8,514 nucleotides of DNA, from positions 1 through 8,514 of the forward strand of contig JALSIF010000305.1 of the NCBI GenBank assembly GCA_026981635.1, in the 5' to 3' direction. Source of the DNA: JALSIF01 sp026981635 [NCBI: bacterium]. GTDB taxonomy: Bacteria > 4484-113 > JALSIF01. The translations under genes were made by a program, and so were the position numbers. Shown one piece after another: positions 1-6,461 of this stretch (positions within the stretch are counted from its first letter, which is position 1; every line of letters starts with the position of its first letter). The notes under the pieces are model-generated. The model was given only the letters and a program-made list of their open reading frames with translations. It ran no database searches and was not told the DNA's origin.

Positions 1-1104
1 GAGCAGCCTTCCCAGGTAGAGGCGGGCACCAGCCAAAAGACCCTCCACCCCCAGGTCATGGGCCCCGATCCGCTGATAGAAGTTGGCCATCCGGTGGAGG
101 TTCTCCCGCAGACTGCTTGTTCTGCGGGTAAGTGAAACACCTTGGCTCTGGCGCAGGGGAACGATCTGGGGAGCCAGGATGAGAAAGACCGCCAGGGTCA
201 GTCCAAGCAGGGTAAGCCCCCCCGGGGTGGTAAAGAAGAGCCAAACTAGGGAGGGGCCGCCGGAGCGGTTGCCGTGGGGGAGCTCGTAGAAGTAGAGGGG
301 GGCATCCCTCAGCCTAAACAGCTCCACCACCCCAAGGGCAAAGGCGGCGTTGTCCCCCAACCCGAGCCAGCGGTTCATCACCGGCTGGGAGAGGTTGACC
401 AGCACCACCCTCCCCTCGCCCACCTCAATTACCTCCATCAGGGGAGGCTGGGGAATGCCGGCCAGGGCCAGGAATCCCCTCATCAGCCCCACCTCGGGCC
501 GGCCCGACTGGTTCTCCACCGCCAGCCGGTCGGGGACGATGGCGTAGTTGATGCGAAGCCCGTCCAGGGGGGGAAGCTCGGGCATCTTTACTCTCAGCAG
601 CGGCTCCCCCTCCTTGCCCTCTTCGGCCAGAGAACTTAGCCTCAGCTGGCTGACCTGAAGGGGCCTGCCTACCTTTACCACCGGCTCGGCCGCCGCTGCC
701 GCCTGGGAGTCGGCGGTCTCAAGGTCCAGTGCTCCCTCCAGCTCCCAGATGAGACCAAAGGAGATGAGCACATTTCCCCGCTCCAGCCAGTCAACCAGGG
801 CAGCATCCGCCAGGGAAGAGATGGGATAGTCAGGGCCTCCCTCCAGGACGGTGACCGGCCGTACCGCGATAACGGTGGCGCGTCCAGGCCAGGCAAAGAC
901 CGACGTTCCCAGCCTCCCCACCTGGCCCAGCCGCTCTTCCAGCAAACGGTAGAAGGCGTGGGTGCCGAACTTGCCCCGGTTGAAGGAGGAGGAGCTGATA
1001 CCGGGAGGGTGCTGGCGACTAAACACCAGGTAGGAAAAGAGCCCCAGCCCCGCCGCAACCAGCATCAGCACAACCAGCCCCCAGGTGATCCCCCGCTGGC
1101 TCAT
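1..1104 (-). CDS. DUF4350 domain-containing membrane protein, 3' end beyond window
   Basis: An uninterrupted frame of 368 codons runs from an ATG at 1104 to the window edge, so the C-terminus is missing. Residues 7-26 form a hydrophobic N-terminal anchor. The soluble part follows; near residues 35-45 it has a stretch (SSFNRGKFGTHAFYRLLEE) typical of DUF4350 proteins, whose domain is thought to resemble a glutamine-amidotransferase-like fold without a known activity. A second membrane segment lies near residues 286-312, followed by a basic helical tail rich in Arg and Leu (SLTRRTSSLRENLHRM). The start overlaps the stop of the upstream DUF4129 gene in an ATGA, so translation is probably coupled. 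In other bacteria such pairs occur with MoxR and DUF58 genes, which would lie to the left if present. A role in envelope assembly or stress is inference. The family assignment rests on architecture and neighbour, not a search. Confidence 0.82.
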   Translation of the reverse strand, partial: MSQRGITWGLVVLMLVAAGLGLFSYLVFSRQHPPGISSSSFNRGKFGTHAFYRLLEERLGQVGRLGTSVFAWPGRATVIAVRPVTVLEGGPDYPISSLADAALVDWLERGNVLISFGLIWELEGALDLETADSQAAAAAEPVVKVGRPLQVSQLRLSSLAEEGKEGEPLLRVKMPELPPLDGLRINYAIVPDRLAVENQSGRPEVGLMRGFLALAGIPQPPLMEVIEVGEGRVVLVNLSQPVMNRWLGLGDNAAFALGVVELFRLRDAPLYFYELPHGNRSGGPSLVWLFFTTPGGLTLLGLTLAVFLILAPQIVPLRQSQGVSLTRRTSSLRENLHRMANFYQRIGAHDLGVEGLLAGARLYLGRLL

Positions 1105-2003
1105 TCTCCCTCCTCCGCCTGCTGGGCCTCCCTTCTCTGCTCCACCTCCTCAATCAGCCGACGGCACCGGCGGAGGTAGTCCTCCACCGCTTGTCCCTCC
1201 ACCTTCCTTCCCGCATAGACCACCTGGTCAAAGAGGGCAGCCAAGCTTGAAAGGGGGTTGCCCAAGCCGGGGAACTCCCGTTCCGCCCAGCCTACCAGCT
1301 CCCGGTTGGGCAGGTAGTGGTAGTAGGGGATGGCCAGCACCTCAAGCAGGGCGATAAACCCCAGTCGCACCGCCTCCCTGAACTCACCCCGACGGGCGTG
1401 AAGTTCGGCCCGCCCGATAAGCTTCCTCGCCTCCACCCCCTGGAAGGCCAAAAGCTGCTGCTGGGCTCCCAAGAGCCTGGCCAGGATCCCACTGCGGACG
1501 ACAAAGAAGATCAGCAGGGCAATGAGTACCACAACCAAGAGAAGCTGAAAAAGGGGACTCCTAAGAGCCCTCTCGGCCCGCGACAGGGCACCTCCCTCCC
1601 TCCTGCCGGCAGTAAGCCGATCCGAAATAGCCTGCCTGAGGCGCCTAAACATCATCCCCAGCCAGGAGGGGACCAGCTCGCTCTCCAGGTCGTAGTCCCC
1701 CCGCTTGAGGATCGCCTTGACTTGGCGGCGAATCTCCTCCGGGTCTATCCGCTCTCCCACCGGCAGGGAGGGTCTTCCCACCACCAGCTCCGCCACCTTC
1801 ACCCCCACCGGGGGAGCATCAGACAGGTAGTCCAGGTCAAGCCGCCAGTATCCTCCCTCCTCCCCGGCGTGGCCTAGGGCCCCCCCACTTACCTCCGTCC
1901 TCCCTTGGGTAGAAGAAAAGACGCCCCCGGGGGATAGAGAAATCATCATCAGGGCCAGGGCGAGAACGGCCAGAAGAGTCCTTGCTTGCCCAGATGGGAG
2001 CAC
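1101..2003 (-). CDS. DUF4129 domain-containing membrane protein
   Basis: About 300 residues. The N-terminus has a hydrophobic stretch (about residues 9-25) that could be a signal peptide or anchor. An extracytoplasmic region follows, with a helical part near [19 protein letters not shown] strong membrane helix spans about residues 151-169, and the cytoplasmic C-terminus carries DUF4129 hallmarks: [16 protein letters not shown], then [12 protein letters not shown] and [14 protein letters not shown] chose the GTG at 2003. It has AGGA 8 nt upstream, and the longer frame to 2132 would run antisense through rpmH and encode an atypical Cys/Trp-rich leader. An ATG about 25 codons further in would cut into the hydrophobic segment. 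The same AGGA lies in a possible -10 box, so the message may instead be leaderless. Function unknown; DUF4129 genes usually travel with DUF4350, MoxR and DUF58. Confidence 0.83.
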   Translation of the reverse strand: MLPSGQARTLLAVLALALMMISLSPGGVFSSTQGRTEVSGGALGHAGEEGGYWRLDLDYLSDAPPVGVKVAELVVGRPSLPVGERIDPEEIRRQVKAILKRGDYDLESELVPSWLGMMFRRLRQAISDRLTAGRREGGALSRAERALRSPLFQLLLVVVLIALLIFFVVRSGILARLLGAQQQLLAFQGVEARKLIGRAELHARRGEFREAVRLGFIALLEVLAIPYYHYLPNRELVGWAEREFPGLGNPLSSLAALFDQVVYAGRKVEGQAVEDYLRRCRRLIEEVEQRREAQQAEEGE

Positions 2004-2015
2004 AACTGCTATCCT
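1986..2015 (+). promoter_or_regulatory. Candidate promoter for the rpmH cluster
   Basis: TTGCCC (1986-1991) and TATCCT (2010-2015) are separated by 18 bp, each matching the sigma-70 consensus at four of six positions. The predicted start near 2022 leaves a leader of about 38 nt carrying the rpmH Shine-Dalgarno. The -35 box lies inside the 5' end of the divergent DUF4129 gene. Found by eye only. Confidence 0.4.
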
Positions 2016-2040
2016 AGCCCACTCGCCCAGCCAAGGCCAA
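2011..2040 (-). promoter_or_regulatory. Candidate promoter for the DUF4129-DUF4350 unit
   Basis: On the minus strand TTGGCC (2040-2035), an 18-bp spacer and TAGGAT (2016-2011) form a sigma-70-like pair. The box ends 7 nt before the GTG start at 2003, so transcription would begin at or next to the start codon. Its -10 shares the ATCCTA core with the rpmH promoter on the other strand, so the two promoters overlap and would probably compete. Confidence 0.38.
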
Positions 2041-2059
2041 GGACAAAGCAGGTGGAGCC

Positions 2060-2194
2060 ATGAAGAGAACCTACCAGCCCAAGCGTCGCAAGCGCAAGCG
2101 TGTGCACGGCTTCCTCGCCCGGATGAGCTCACCGGGGGGACGCCGGGTGATCAAGCGGCGCCGCCAGAAGGGGCGCCACCGCCTCACCGTCTAG
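2060..2194 (+). CDS. rpmH: 50S ribosomal protein L34
   Basis: A 44-residue, very basic protein beginning [18 protein letters not shown] and ending RHRLTV, colinear with bacterial L34 along its whole length. L34 is a late-assembling component of the large ribosomal subunit that binds 23S rRNA. The conserved pieces are the KRTYQP start, the HGF motif at residues 16-18, and the GR..IKRRR..GR basic half. The ATG is preceded by a clear Shine-Dalgarno (AGGTGGAG, 2050-2057). It heads the rpmH-rnpA-yidD-yidC-jag cluster, as in most bacteria, but here a DUF4129 gene instead of dnaA lies divergently upstream. Confidence 0.98.
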   Translation: MKRTYQPKRRKRKRVHGFLARMSSPGGRRVIKRRRQKGRHRLTV

Positions 2195-2197
2195 CCC

Positions 2198-2581
2198 TTG
2201 CCCCGTCCCTTCAGGGTAAAACCCAGCTCCAGGGTTCGCCAGGTGATCCGTCAGGGCCGCTTCCGGGTGGTGGCGGGGGTGGCGGTCTATGTTCTCCCGC
2301 GGGAGAATCCTGGCGACCGGGCCAGGCTGGCGGTGGGGGCGACCCGCAAGGTGGGCCGGGCGGTGAAGCGAAACCGCGCCAAGCGGCGCATCAGGGAGAT
2401 ACTGAGGATGCTGCTTACCGATGTAGAGGGGGTGGACGTGGTGGCACTGGCCATCTCTCCCGAGCCGGTGGAGGCCGATTTTGCTCGGCTGCGGGAGGCC
2501 ATCGGGTCGGCCCTGCGAAAACTTGGCGTTCCCCTGAGGCAGGGGGAGGAAAAACCCAGCCGGGAGGTGGCCGGAAAGTGA
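2198..2581 (+). CDS. rnpA: Ribonuclease P protein component
   Basis: The 127-residue protein subunit of RNase P, which helps the catalytic RNA remove 5' leaders from precursor tRNAs. The RNR signature is seen as [13 protein letters not shown] around residues 56-68, preceded by [13 protein letters not shown], the usual beta strand and turn before it. The start is a TTG only 3 nt after the rpmH stop and has no convincing Shine-Dalgarno. Translation therefore probably depends on ribosomes finishing rpmH, which would fit the much lower need for RnpA than for L34. The N-terminus begins [12 protein letters not shown], matching the LPR.FR.....F start of the family, which supports the TTG. The stop overlaps the yidD start in GTGA. 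Confidence 0.96.
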   Translation: MPRPFRVKPSSRVRQVIRQGRFRVVAGVAVYVLPRENPGDRARLAVGATRKVGRAVKRNRAKRRIREILRMLLTDVEGVDVVALAISPEPVEADFARLREAIGSALRKLGVPLRQGEEKPSREVAGK

Positions 2582-2829
2582 TCAAGCGCCTGCTCCTAGC
2601 CCTCATCCGCTTCTACCAGACCAGCATCTCCCCCTACACCCCGCCCACCTGCCGCTACCATCCCACCTGCTCCGAGTACGCCCGCCAGGCGATAGAGCTC
2701 CACGGCGCAGCCCGGGGAAGCTGGCTCGCCTTGTGCCGATTGCTTCGCTGCCACCCCTTTGCCCGGGGAGGATACGACCCGGTTCCCCCACCGGCGGAAG
2801 AGGACAAACAGGTGGGCCAGACCAACTAG
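2578..2829 (+). CDS. yidD: Membrane protein insertion efficiency factor YidD
   Basis: An 83-residue protein matching YidD nearly end to end. An amphipathic N-terminal helix ([18 protein letters not shown]) is followed by [11 protein letters not shown] (residues 25-35) and, near residues 57-70, [14 protein letters not shown]. Four cysteines (25, 31, 53, 58) are present, as in the family. YidD is a small membrane-associated protein that assists YidC-dependent insertion. The GTG start at 2578 overlaps the rnpA stop by 4 bp, indicating coupling. The last dozen residues are a polar tail of no recognisable importance. Confidence 0.96.
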   Translation: MIKRLLLALIRFYQTSISPYTPPTCRYHPTCSEYARQAIELHGAARGSWLALCRLLRCHPFARGGYDPVPPPAEEDKQVGQTN

Positions 2830-2856
2830 ACCCAAACTCCAAGGGAGAAGCAGAGC

Positions 2857-3753
2857 GTGATCACCTTTCTGTCGGAAATCTACATCAAGTTTGTGGAGCT
2901 GCTCAACTTCGGCTTCCACAACTACGCCCTCTCCATCATGGCAAGCGCCCTCTTTATCCGGCTGATGATGCTTCCCCTCACCCGCACCCAGATCCGCAGC
3001 ATGAAGGTGATGGGCATCGTCCAGCCCTACATGAAGTGGATGCAGGACTTCTACAAGAACGACCGCGACACCCTGGGCAAGCGGATGATGGCCTTCTACT
3101 CGGCCTTCAAGTTCAACCCCCTCTCCGGCTGCCTGCCCTCCATCATATTTTTGGTCCTGATCTTTGCGATCTGGCGGGCTCTCCTGGATCCTTATTTCGT
3201 TGATGTCACATTTCTTGGAACAAAACTGGTCTATCCTGCGGTGGTAAATGCGGCCTACATATACGTTAAGCCCTTGATTGATTTTGACTCTCCCTCAGTT
3301 TTGTGGCTCAATCTGGTTGGGTCTGAGCTAGGCATCTACTTGCATGCGCTCCCCTTTGCAGGATTGTATATAGCCACCACTCTCCTAATGAGTGCCTACC
3401 TCCGACAGATGACAGGTCAACAGGCCCACATGGATGAAGACAACCCCTCAGTTCGGGTCTCCATGTTCATGAGCAAGTGGATGCCAATTCTATTCTCTTT
3501 CTTCGCCTTCATCTTTCCGGTGGGGGTGATGCTCTACTTCATCGCCCAAAACATCATCATGTACCTGGAGTACCGCTACCTGCCAAAGACCCTAAAGCTT
3601 GAGATTGATGATGAGCGGATTGAGCAGTGGCTGAGGGATGAGGACCCCGACCTTGCCCGCTTCATAAGGAAGCAGAAGAAGGAGCGGGAGGAGCGGGCCA
3701 AGAACCGCAAGAACAACCGGGCCAAGCAGGCTGCCGCCCCGGGCAAGGCCTAG
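2857..3753 (+). CDS. yidC: Membrane protein insertase YidC (short form)
   Basis: 298 residues, the length of short Gram-positive-type YidC/Oxa1 proteins that lack the big periplasmic P1 domain. The protein inserts and folds inner-membrane proteins, alone or with SecYEG. The first insertase helix carries the conserved arginine (R35 in ALFIRLMMLPLT) of the hydrophilic groove. Next come the charged cytoplasmic hairpin (about residues 43-85), NPLSGCLPSIIF (87-98), a membrane pair around 160-182, the last helix with FPVGVMLYFIAQN (220-232), and a highly basic tail from 270 that could contact ribosomes. No lipobox or cleavable signal precedes the first insertase helix. The GTG start has AAGGGAG (2841-2847) 9 nt upstream; a 27-bp gap follows yidD. 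Third-position GC falls sharply over about residues 109-188 (see findings), though the frame stays open and the motifs are intact. Confidence 0.96.
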   Translation: MITFLSEIYIKFVELLNFGFHNYALSIMASALFIRLMMLPLTRTQIRSMKVMGIVQPYMKWMQDFYKNDRDTLGKRMMAFYSAFKFNPLSGCLPSIIFLVLIFAIWRALLDPYFVDVTFLGTKLVYPAVVNAAYIYVKPLIDFDSPSVLWLNLVGSELGIYLHALPFAGLYIATTLLMSAYLRQMTGQQAHMDEDNPSVRVSMFMSKWMPILFSFFAFIFPVGVMLYFIAQNIIMYLEYRYLPKTLKLEIDDERIEQWLRDEDPDLARFIRKQKKEREERAKNRKNNRAKQAAAPGKA

Positions 3754-3837
3754 CCTGCCTCGGCATGGTGGATAATAATTAGACCGCAGGGGCCGCTAAG
3801 GCCCGCAGACACTCATCGCCTTAGTGTGAGGATGGAG
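3754..3837 (+). other. yidC-jag spacer with AT-rich patch and short hairpin
   Basis: This spacer contains GGTGGATAA (3767-3775), eight of nine bases of a DnaA box (TGTGGATAA). It runs into an AT-rich stretch GATAATAATTAG that could also serve as a -10 box (GATAAT, 3771-3776), but no good -35 is visible. Downstream is a 5-bp GGGCC/GGCCC stem with loop GCTAA (3790-3804) and no T-run, so it is not a typical terminator. A five-codon frame (MVDNN, 3765-3782) has no Shine-Dalgarno and is probably chance. GTGAGG at 3826-3831 is the likely ribosome binding site of jag. Confidence 0.3.
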
Positions 3838-4491
3838 ATGGAGAGCCTTCAGCCGGACAGGAGTGGTGAGGTCCGGGGCCAGTCCCGGGAAGAGGTGCTT
3901 AAGAAGCTAGCCGAGGCCCTCCCCCTGGAAGATGCGGTGATTGACATCGTGGAGGAGGAGGGGGGAGGCTTTGTGGGTGCCGCCTACCACAAGGACTGGA
4001 TGCTTCGCACCCTCTACCAGCTGGTGCGCTCCATGGTGACCAAGATGGACCCCGAGTGCAAGGTAAAGGTGCTCTTGAGGGAGGACCAGGGCGACTTTCT
4101 GGTGATCCTAAAAAGCCGCGAGCCGGGCAAGTTCATCGGCCACCACGGCAAGGTGCTTGACGCCCTGCAGATGATCATCACCGTGGCCTTCAACCGCAAC
4201 TTCCTGGTCCACAAGGAGGTCACCCTGGACATCGACAACTACCGGCGCAAGCGGCGCGAGACCCTGGAGCGCCAGGTGAGGGAGGTGGTGCGCCTGATTG
4301 AGCAGGACCACAAGGAGCGCCCCATCCCCAACCTGCTGCCCAAGGAGCGCAAGGTGGTCCACGAGCTTCTGCGCGACCACCCCTACCTCACTACCGAGAG
4401 CCGGGGAAGCGGCCCCAACCGCACCCTCTACATAAAGCCGCGCGAGCTTAAGGACAAGTACGTCCCCGAAATACCGGTGGAGTCGGAGTAG
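3838..4491 (+). CDS. khpB: Jag/KhpB RNA-binding protein (KH and R3H domains)
   Basis: 217 residues. The N-terminus (SREEVLKKLAEALPLEDAVI, then GGGFVGAA) resembles the small Jag_N domain. A KH domain has its GxxG loop as GKFIGHHGKVLDALQ (G101-G104), which contacts single-stranded RNA. A C-terminal R3H domain has the R-x3-H signature RKVVH (171-175), followed by LTTESRGSGPNRTLYIKP. KhpB proteins work with KhpA as an RNA chaperone and affect cell elongation and division in some Gram-positives; that role here is inferred from the family. I chose the ATG at 3838 because GTGAGG sits 6 nt upstream; an in-frame GTG at 3826 and ATG at 3832 would add four or two residues and lack a usable site. It converges with the histidine kinase gene, with 10 bp between their stops and no terminator visible. 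Confidence 0.95.
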   Translation: MESLQPDRSGEVRGQSREEVLKKLAEALPLEDAVIDIVEEEGGGFVGAAYHKDWMLRTLYQLVRSMVTKMDPECKVKVLLREDQGDFLVILKSREPGKFIGHHGKVLDALQMIITVAFNRNFLVHKEVTLDIDNYRRKRRETLERQVREVVRLIEQDHKERPIPNLLPKERKVVHELLRDHPYLTTESRGSGPNRTLYIKPRELKDKYVPEIPVESE

Positions 4492-4501
4492 CCGGCGGCA
4501 A

Positions 4502-5824
4502 CTACCCAGCGCCTGCACCCCTACCCGGCCAGTGGACGGTAAAGACCGACCCCTCCCCCACCCTGCTCTTTAGCTCAATCCTTCCCCCCACCAGCTCCAC
4601 CGTGTGCTTGGTAATGGATAGGCCCAGGCCGGTCCCCTCCTCGGCTCTGGTTCTCGCCTGATCCAGCCGGTAGAAGCGCTCAAAGATCCGCTGCTGCTCC
4701 CCTTCGGGGATGCCCATCCCGGTGTCCCCCACCTCAATCGCCAGCCCCCCCTCCGGCGAGGGAGTGAGCCTGACCCAGGCTCTGCCCCGCGGCCGGTTGT
4801 AGCGGATGGCGTTGTCCAGAAGGTTCTTTACCACCTGGGCAAAGAGCTCCGCACTGCCCCTGAGGGCCACCCCTTGGCCCCCCGCAAGGTCGGCCTCAAG
4901 CTCCACCTCCCGCCCGGAGGCAAGCTCCCTCAGTTCCTCCACCACCTCCCCTGCCACCTGGGCGGGGTCAAACTCCTCCTCCTCAAGCACCATCTCTCCC
5001 CGCTCCAGGCGGGAGAGAGCCAGCGTCTTTTCCACCAGCTCAATAAGCCGGTCCACCTTTTCCACGATCTTTCCGGCCAGCTCGCGGCTGCGCCCGTCCA
5101 GCTCTTCTCGCCCGGCAAGCATCTCGGCGTAGCCCCGGATGACGGTGAGGGGGGTGCGAAGCTCGTGGCTCACGTTGGCCACGAACTCCTGGCGCACCTT
5201 CTCCAGCCGGCGAAGCTCGGTAACTTCCTCCACCGCCACCAGGATGGACTGGGTGCCCACCGGCAGGGCCACCACCTGCAGGATCTCCCCGCCGGGCCGC
5301 TCCAGGTCCAGCCTAACCTCTCCCCCCCTGCCCTGGGCCATCTCCCCCAGCAGGGACTCCAGATAGGGGTCGCGCAGCACCAGGGTCACCTTCATGCCGG
5401 TTAGATCCCTCCCCGCCGCACGCAGGATGTTGCGGAAGGCCCGGTTGTGGGCCCGAATGCGAAGCTCCCGGTCAAGGATGGCCATCCCGATGGCGAGGCG
5501 AGAAGCACCCTCCGCCCAGAGGGCAAACTCCCGGAGGTACTCGCCCATCACCGGCCGCTCCAGGTCCTCAATCAGGTGGTCGGGGCGGACGGGCAGACTT
5601 ACCCCCAGCCGCTCAATCCCCCCGACTAGCGCCAGGATGGCGCTTCTCAAACGGCGCAGGGTGCCTTCCGCCCGCCTGGCCCGGAGGGCGTAGTAGCTTG
5701 CCAGGGCGAGGTAGCCAGCCGCAAGCAGTGTGAGGATCAGCCACCAGGGAAGCGTGCCCCTTACCCCCAGAAACAGCCCTAGCAGGCCGAAGAGAACGGC
5801 AGCGCTCAGAGCGCGGGGAGGCAA
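4502..5824 (-). CDS. PAS-containing sensor histidine kinase, PhoR-like
   Basis: 440 residues. Two membrane helices (about 7-22 and 27-46) are joined by a very short loop, so there is no extracytoplasmic sensor domain. A cytoplasmic linker and PAS domain (about 105-200, with AIGMAILDRELRIRAHNRAF) follow. The HisKA H-box is FVANVSHELRTPL with H220 as the phosphorylated residue. The HATPase domain has N-box NLLDNAIRYN (334-343), G1 DTGMGI (367-372), F-box FERFYR and G2 GTGLGL (397-402). All catalytic motifs are intact. This layout matches PhoR-type phosphate sensors, but other PAS kinases share it. The TTG start follows directly after the rdgB stop (TAGTTG), with a GGTGG-rich stretch just upstream, so translation is probably coupled. 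No response regulator lies beside it in this window. Confidence 0.93.
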   Translation of the reverse strand: MPPRALSAAVLFGLLGLFLGVRGTLPWWLILTLLAAGYLALASYYALRARRAEGTLRRLRSAILALVGGIERLGVSLPVRPDHLIEDLERPVMGEYLREFALWAEGASRLAIGMAILDRELRIRAHNRAFRNILRAAGRDLTGMKVTLVLRDPYLESLLGEMAQGRGGEVRLDLERPGGEILQVVALPVGTQSILVAVEEVTELRRLEKVRQEFVANVSHELRTPLTVIRGYAEMLAGREELDGRSRELAGKIVEKVDRLIELVEKTLALSRLERGEMVLEEEEFDPAQVAGEVVEELRELASGREVELEADLAGGQGVALRGSAELFAQVVKNLLDNAIRYNRPRGRAWVRLTPSPEGGLAIEVGDTGMGIPEGEQQRIFERFYRLDQARTRAEEGTGLGLSITKHTVELVGGRIELKSRVGEGSVFTVHWPGRGAGAG

Positions 5825-6436
5825 CTAACCACCCCCCACCTTGGCCCCCAACCGGCTGGTCAGGTAGTCGGCCATCATCCTCAGCGCCTTGCCCCGGTGG
5901 CTGACCGAGTTCTTCTCCTCCCGGCTAGCCAGCCCCATGGGCTTGTCAAGCTCCAGGGAATAGAAGACGGGGTCATAGCCAAACCCTCCCGTCCCGATGG
6001 GCTCGCTCAGCAGATAGCCGCGGGTGTGGGCCACCACCACCAGAGAGAGCCTACCCTCAAAGGCCAGGGCGAGGGAGGCCACATAGCGGCAGCTTCGCTC
6101 CTCGGGGGTGATGAGGCCCGCCTGGTCGGCTATCTCAATGAGCCGCTGGTTTCTCTCCTCCGGAGTTTCGGCGATGCGGTTGGAGATGGGGCCGGGAAAG
6201 CCGCCCAGGCGGTCAACCACGATTCCGCTGTCCTCCGCCATGACCCAGCCGGAGAGGTGCTGGGAGTAAAAAAGCACCTTGGTGACTGCGTTTTCAATAA
6301 AGCTTCGCTCCCCCTCCTCCACCTCTAACTGGCTAAGTTCCTCTGGCAGGGGAAGGACCTCCACCCGACCTTGGACCGCCTCCTGGGCCTCGGCCAGTTT
6401 GTTAGCATTGCCGGTGGCAAATATCACCCGCATCAT
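5825..6436 (-). CDS. rdgB: XTP/dITP diphosphatase (RdgB/HAM1 family)
   Basis: 203 residues. The enzyme hydrolyses non-canonical purine triphosphates (dITP, XTP) to monophosphates plus pyrophosphate, keeping deaminated bases out of DNA and RNA. Family motifs seen in order are FATGNANK (6-13), SFIENAV (45-51), EDSGIVVDRLGGFPG (68-82), GGFGYDPVFY (150-159) and SHRGKAL (179-185). Oddities are EDSG where DDSG is usual and a tight ISNRIAETPEERN in place of the common SARYAG region, so specificity may differ slightly. The start is ATGATG at 6436/6433. A TAGAAT box 9 nt upstream suggests a near-leaderless message. It is the first gene of a two-gene unit with the histidine kinase and diverges from the hydrolase gene across 25 bp. 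Confidence 0.95.
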   Translation of the reverse strand: MMRVIFATGNANKLAEAQEAVQGRVEVLPLPEELSQLEVEEGERSFIENAVTKVLFYSQHLSGWVMAEDSGIVVDRLGGFPGPISNRIAETPEERNQRLIEIADQAGLITPEERSCRYVASLALAFEGRLSLVVVAHTRGYLLSEPIGTGGFGYDPVFYSLELDKPMGLASREEKNSVSHRGKALRMMADYLTSRLGAKVGGG

Positions 6437-6461
6437 CTGGCACCCATTCTAAACCGAGCCC
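6437..6461. promoter_or_regulatory. 25-bp divergent gap, possible bidirectional promoter core
   Basis: The gap between rdgB and the hydrolase holds one AT-rich core, CATTCTAAAC. On the minus strand it reads TAGAAT (6451-6446), five of six to the -10 consensus and 9 nt before the rdgB ATG. On the plus strand CATTCT (6445-6450) lies 11 nt before the hydrolase ATG. No good -35 is visible for either direction. Neither gene has a convincing Shine-Dalgarno at its ATG, so both messages would be nearly leaderless. Weak evidence for the plus direction. Confidence 0.35.

Noticed and set aside
274-639. Plus-strand open frame opposite DUF4350
   Set aside because: The minus frame is continuous, has membrane segments and overlaps the DUF4129 stop in ATGA; the plus frame is His/Gln/Pro-rich shadow.
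675-1058. 127-codon minus frame inside DUF4350
   Set aside because: It is an off-frame reading of the DUF4350 gene; the real frame spans the whole interval and beyond.
1317-1877. 186-codon plus-strand open frame opposite DUF4129
   Set aside because: A GC-rich shadow of the real gene: Pro/Gln/His-rich, with no motif and no start signals.
2004-2132. N-terminal extension of the DUF4129 gene by 43 codons
   Set aside because: It would lie antisense to rpmH and its promoter gap, encodes an unusual Cys/Trp-rich leader, and the GTG at 2003 has better start signals followed by a hydrophobic segment.
3765-3782. Five-codon frame (MVDNN) before jag as a leader peptide
   Set aside because: No Shine-Dalgarno, no attenuator with a T-run, and no bias toward one amino acid; chance is the simpler explanation.
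3790-3804. GGGCC/GGCCC hairpin as a terminator after yidC
   Set aside because: Only 5 bp and no following T-run; jag lies just downstream in the same direction.
4874-5404. Open frames opposite the histidine kinase
   Set aside because: Antisense shadows of a gene whose kinase motifs are complete in order.
5897-6328. 143-codon plus frame opposite rdgB
   Set aside because: The rdgB frame carries all family motifs; the plus frame has none.
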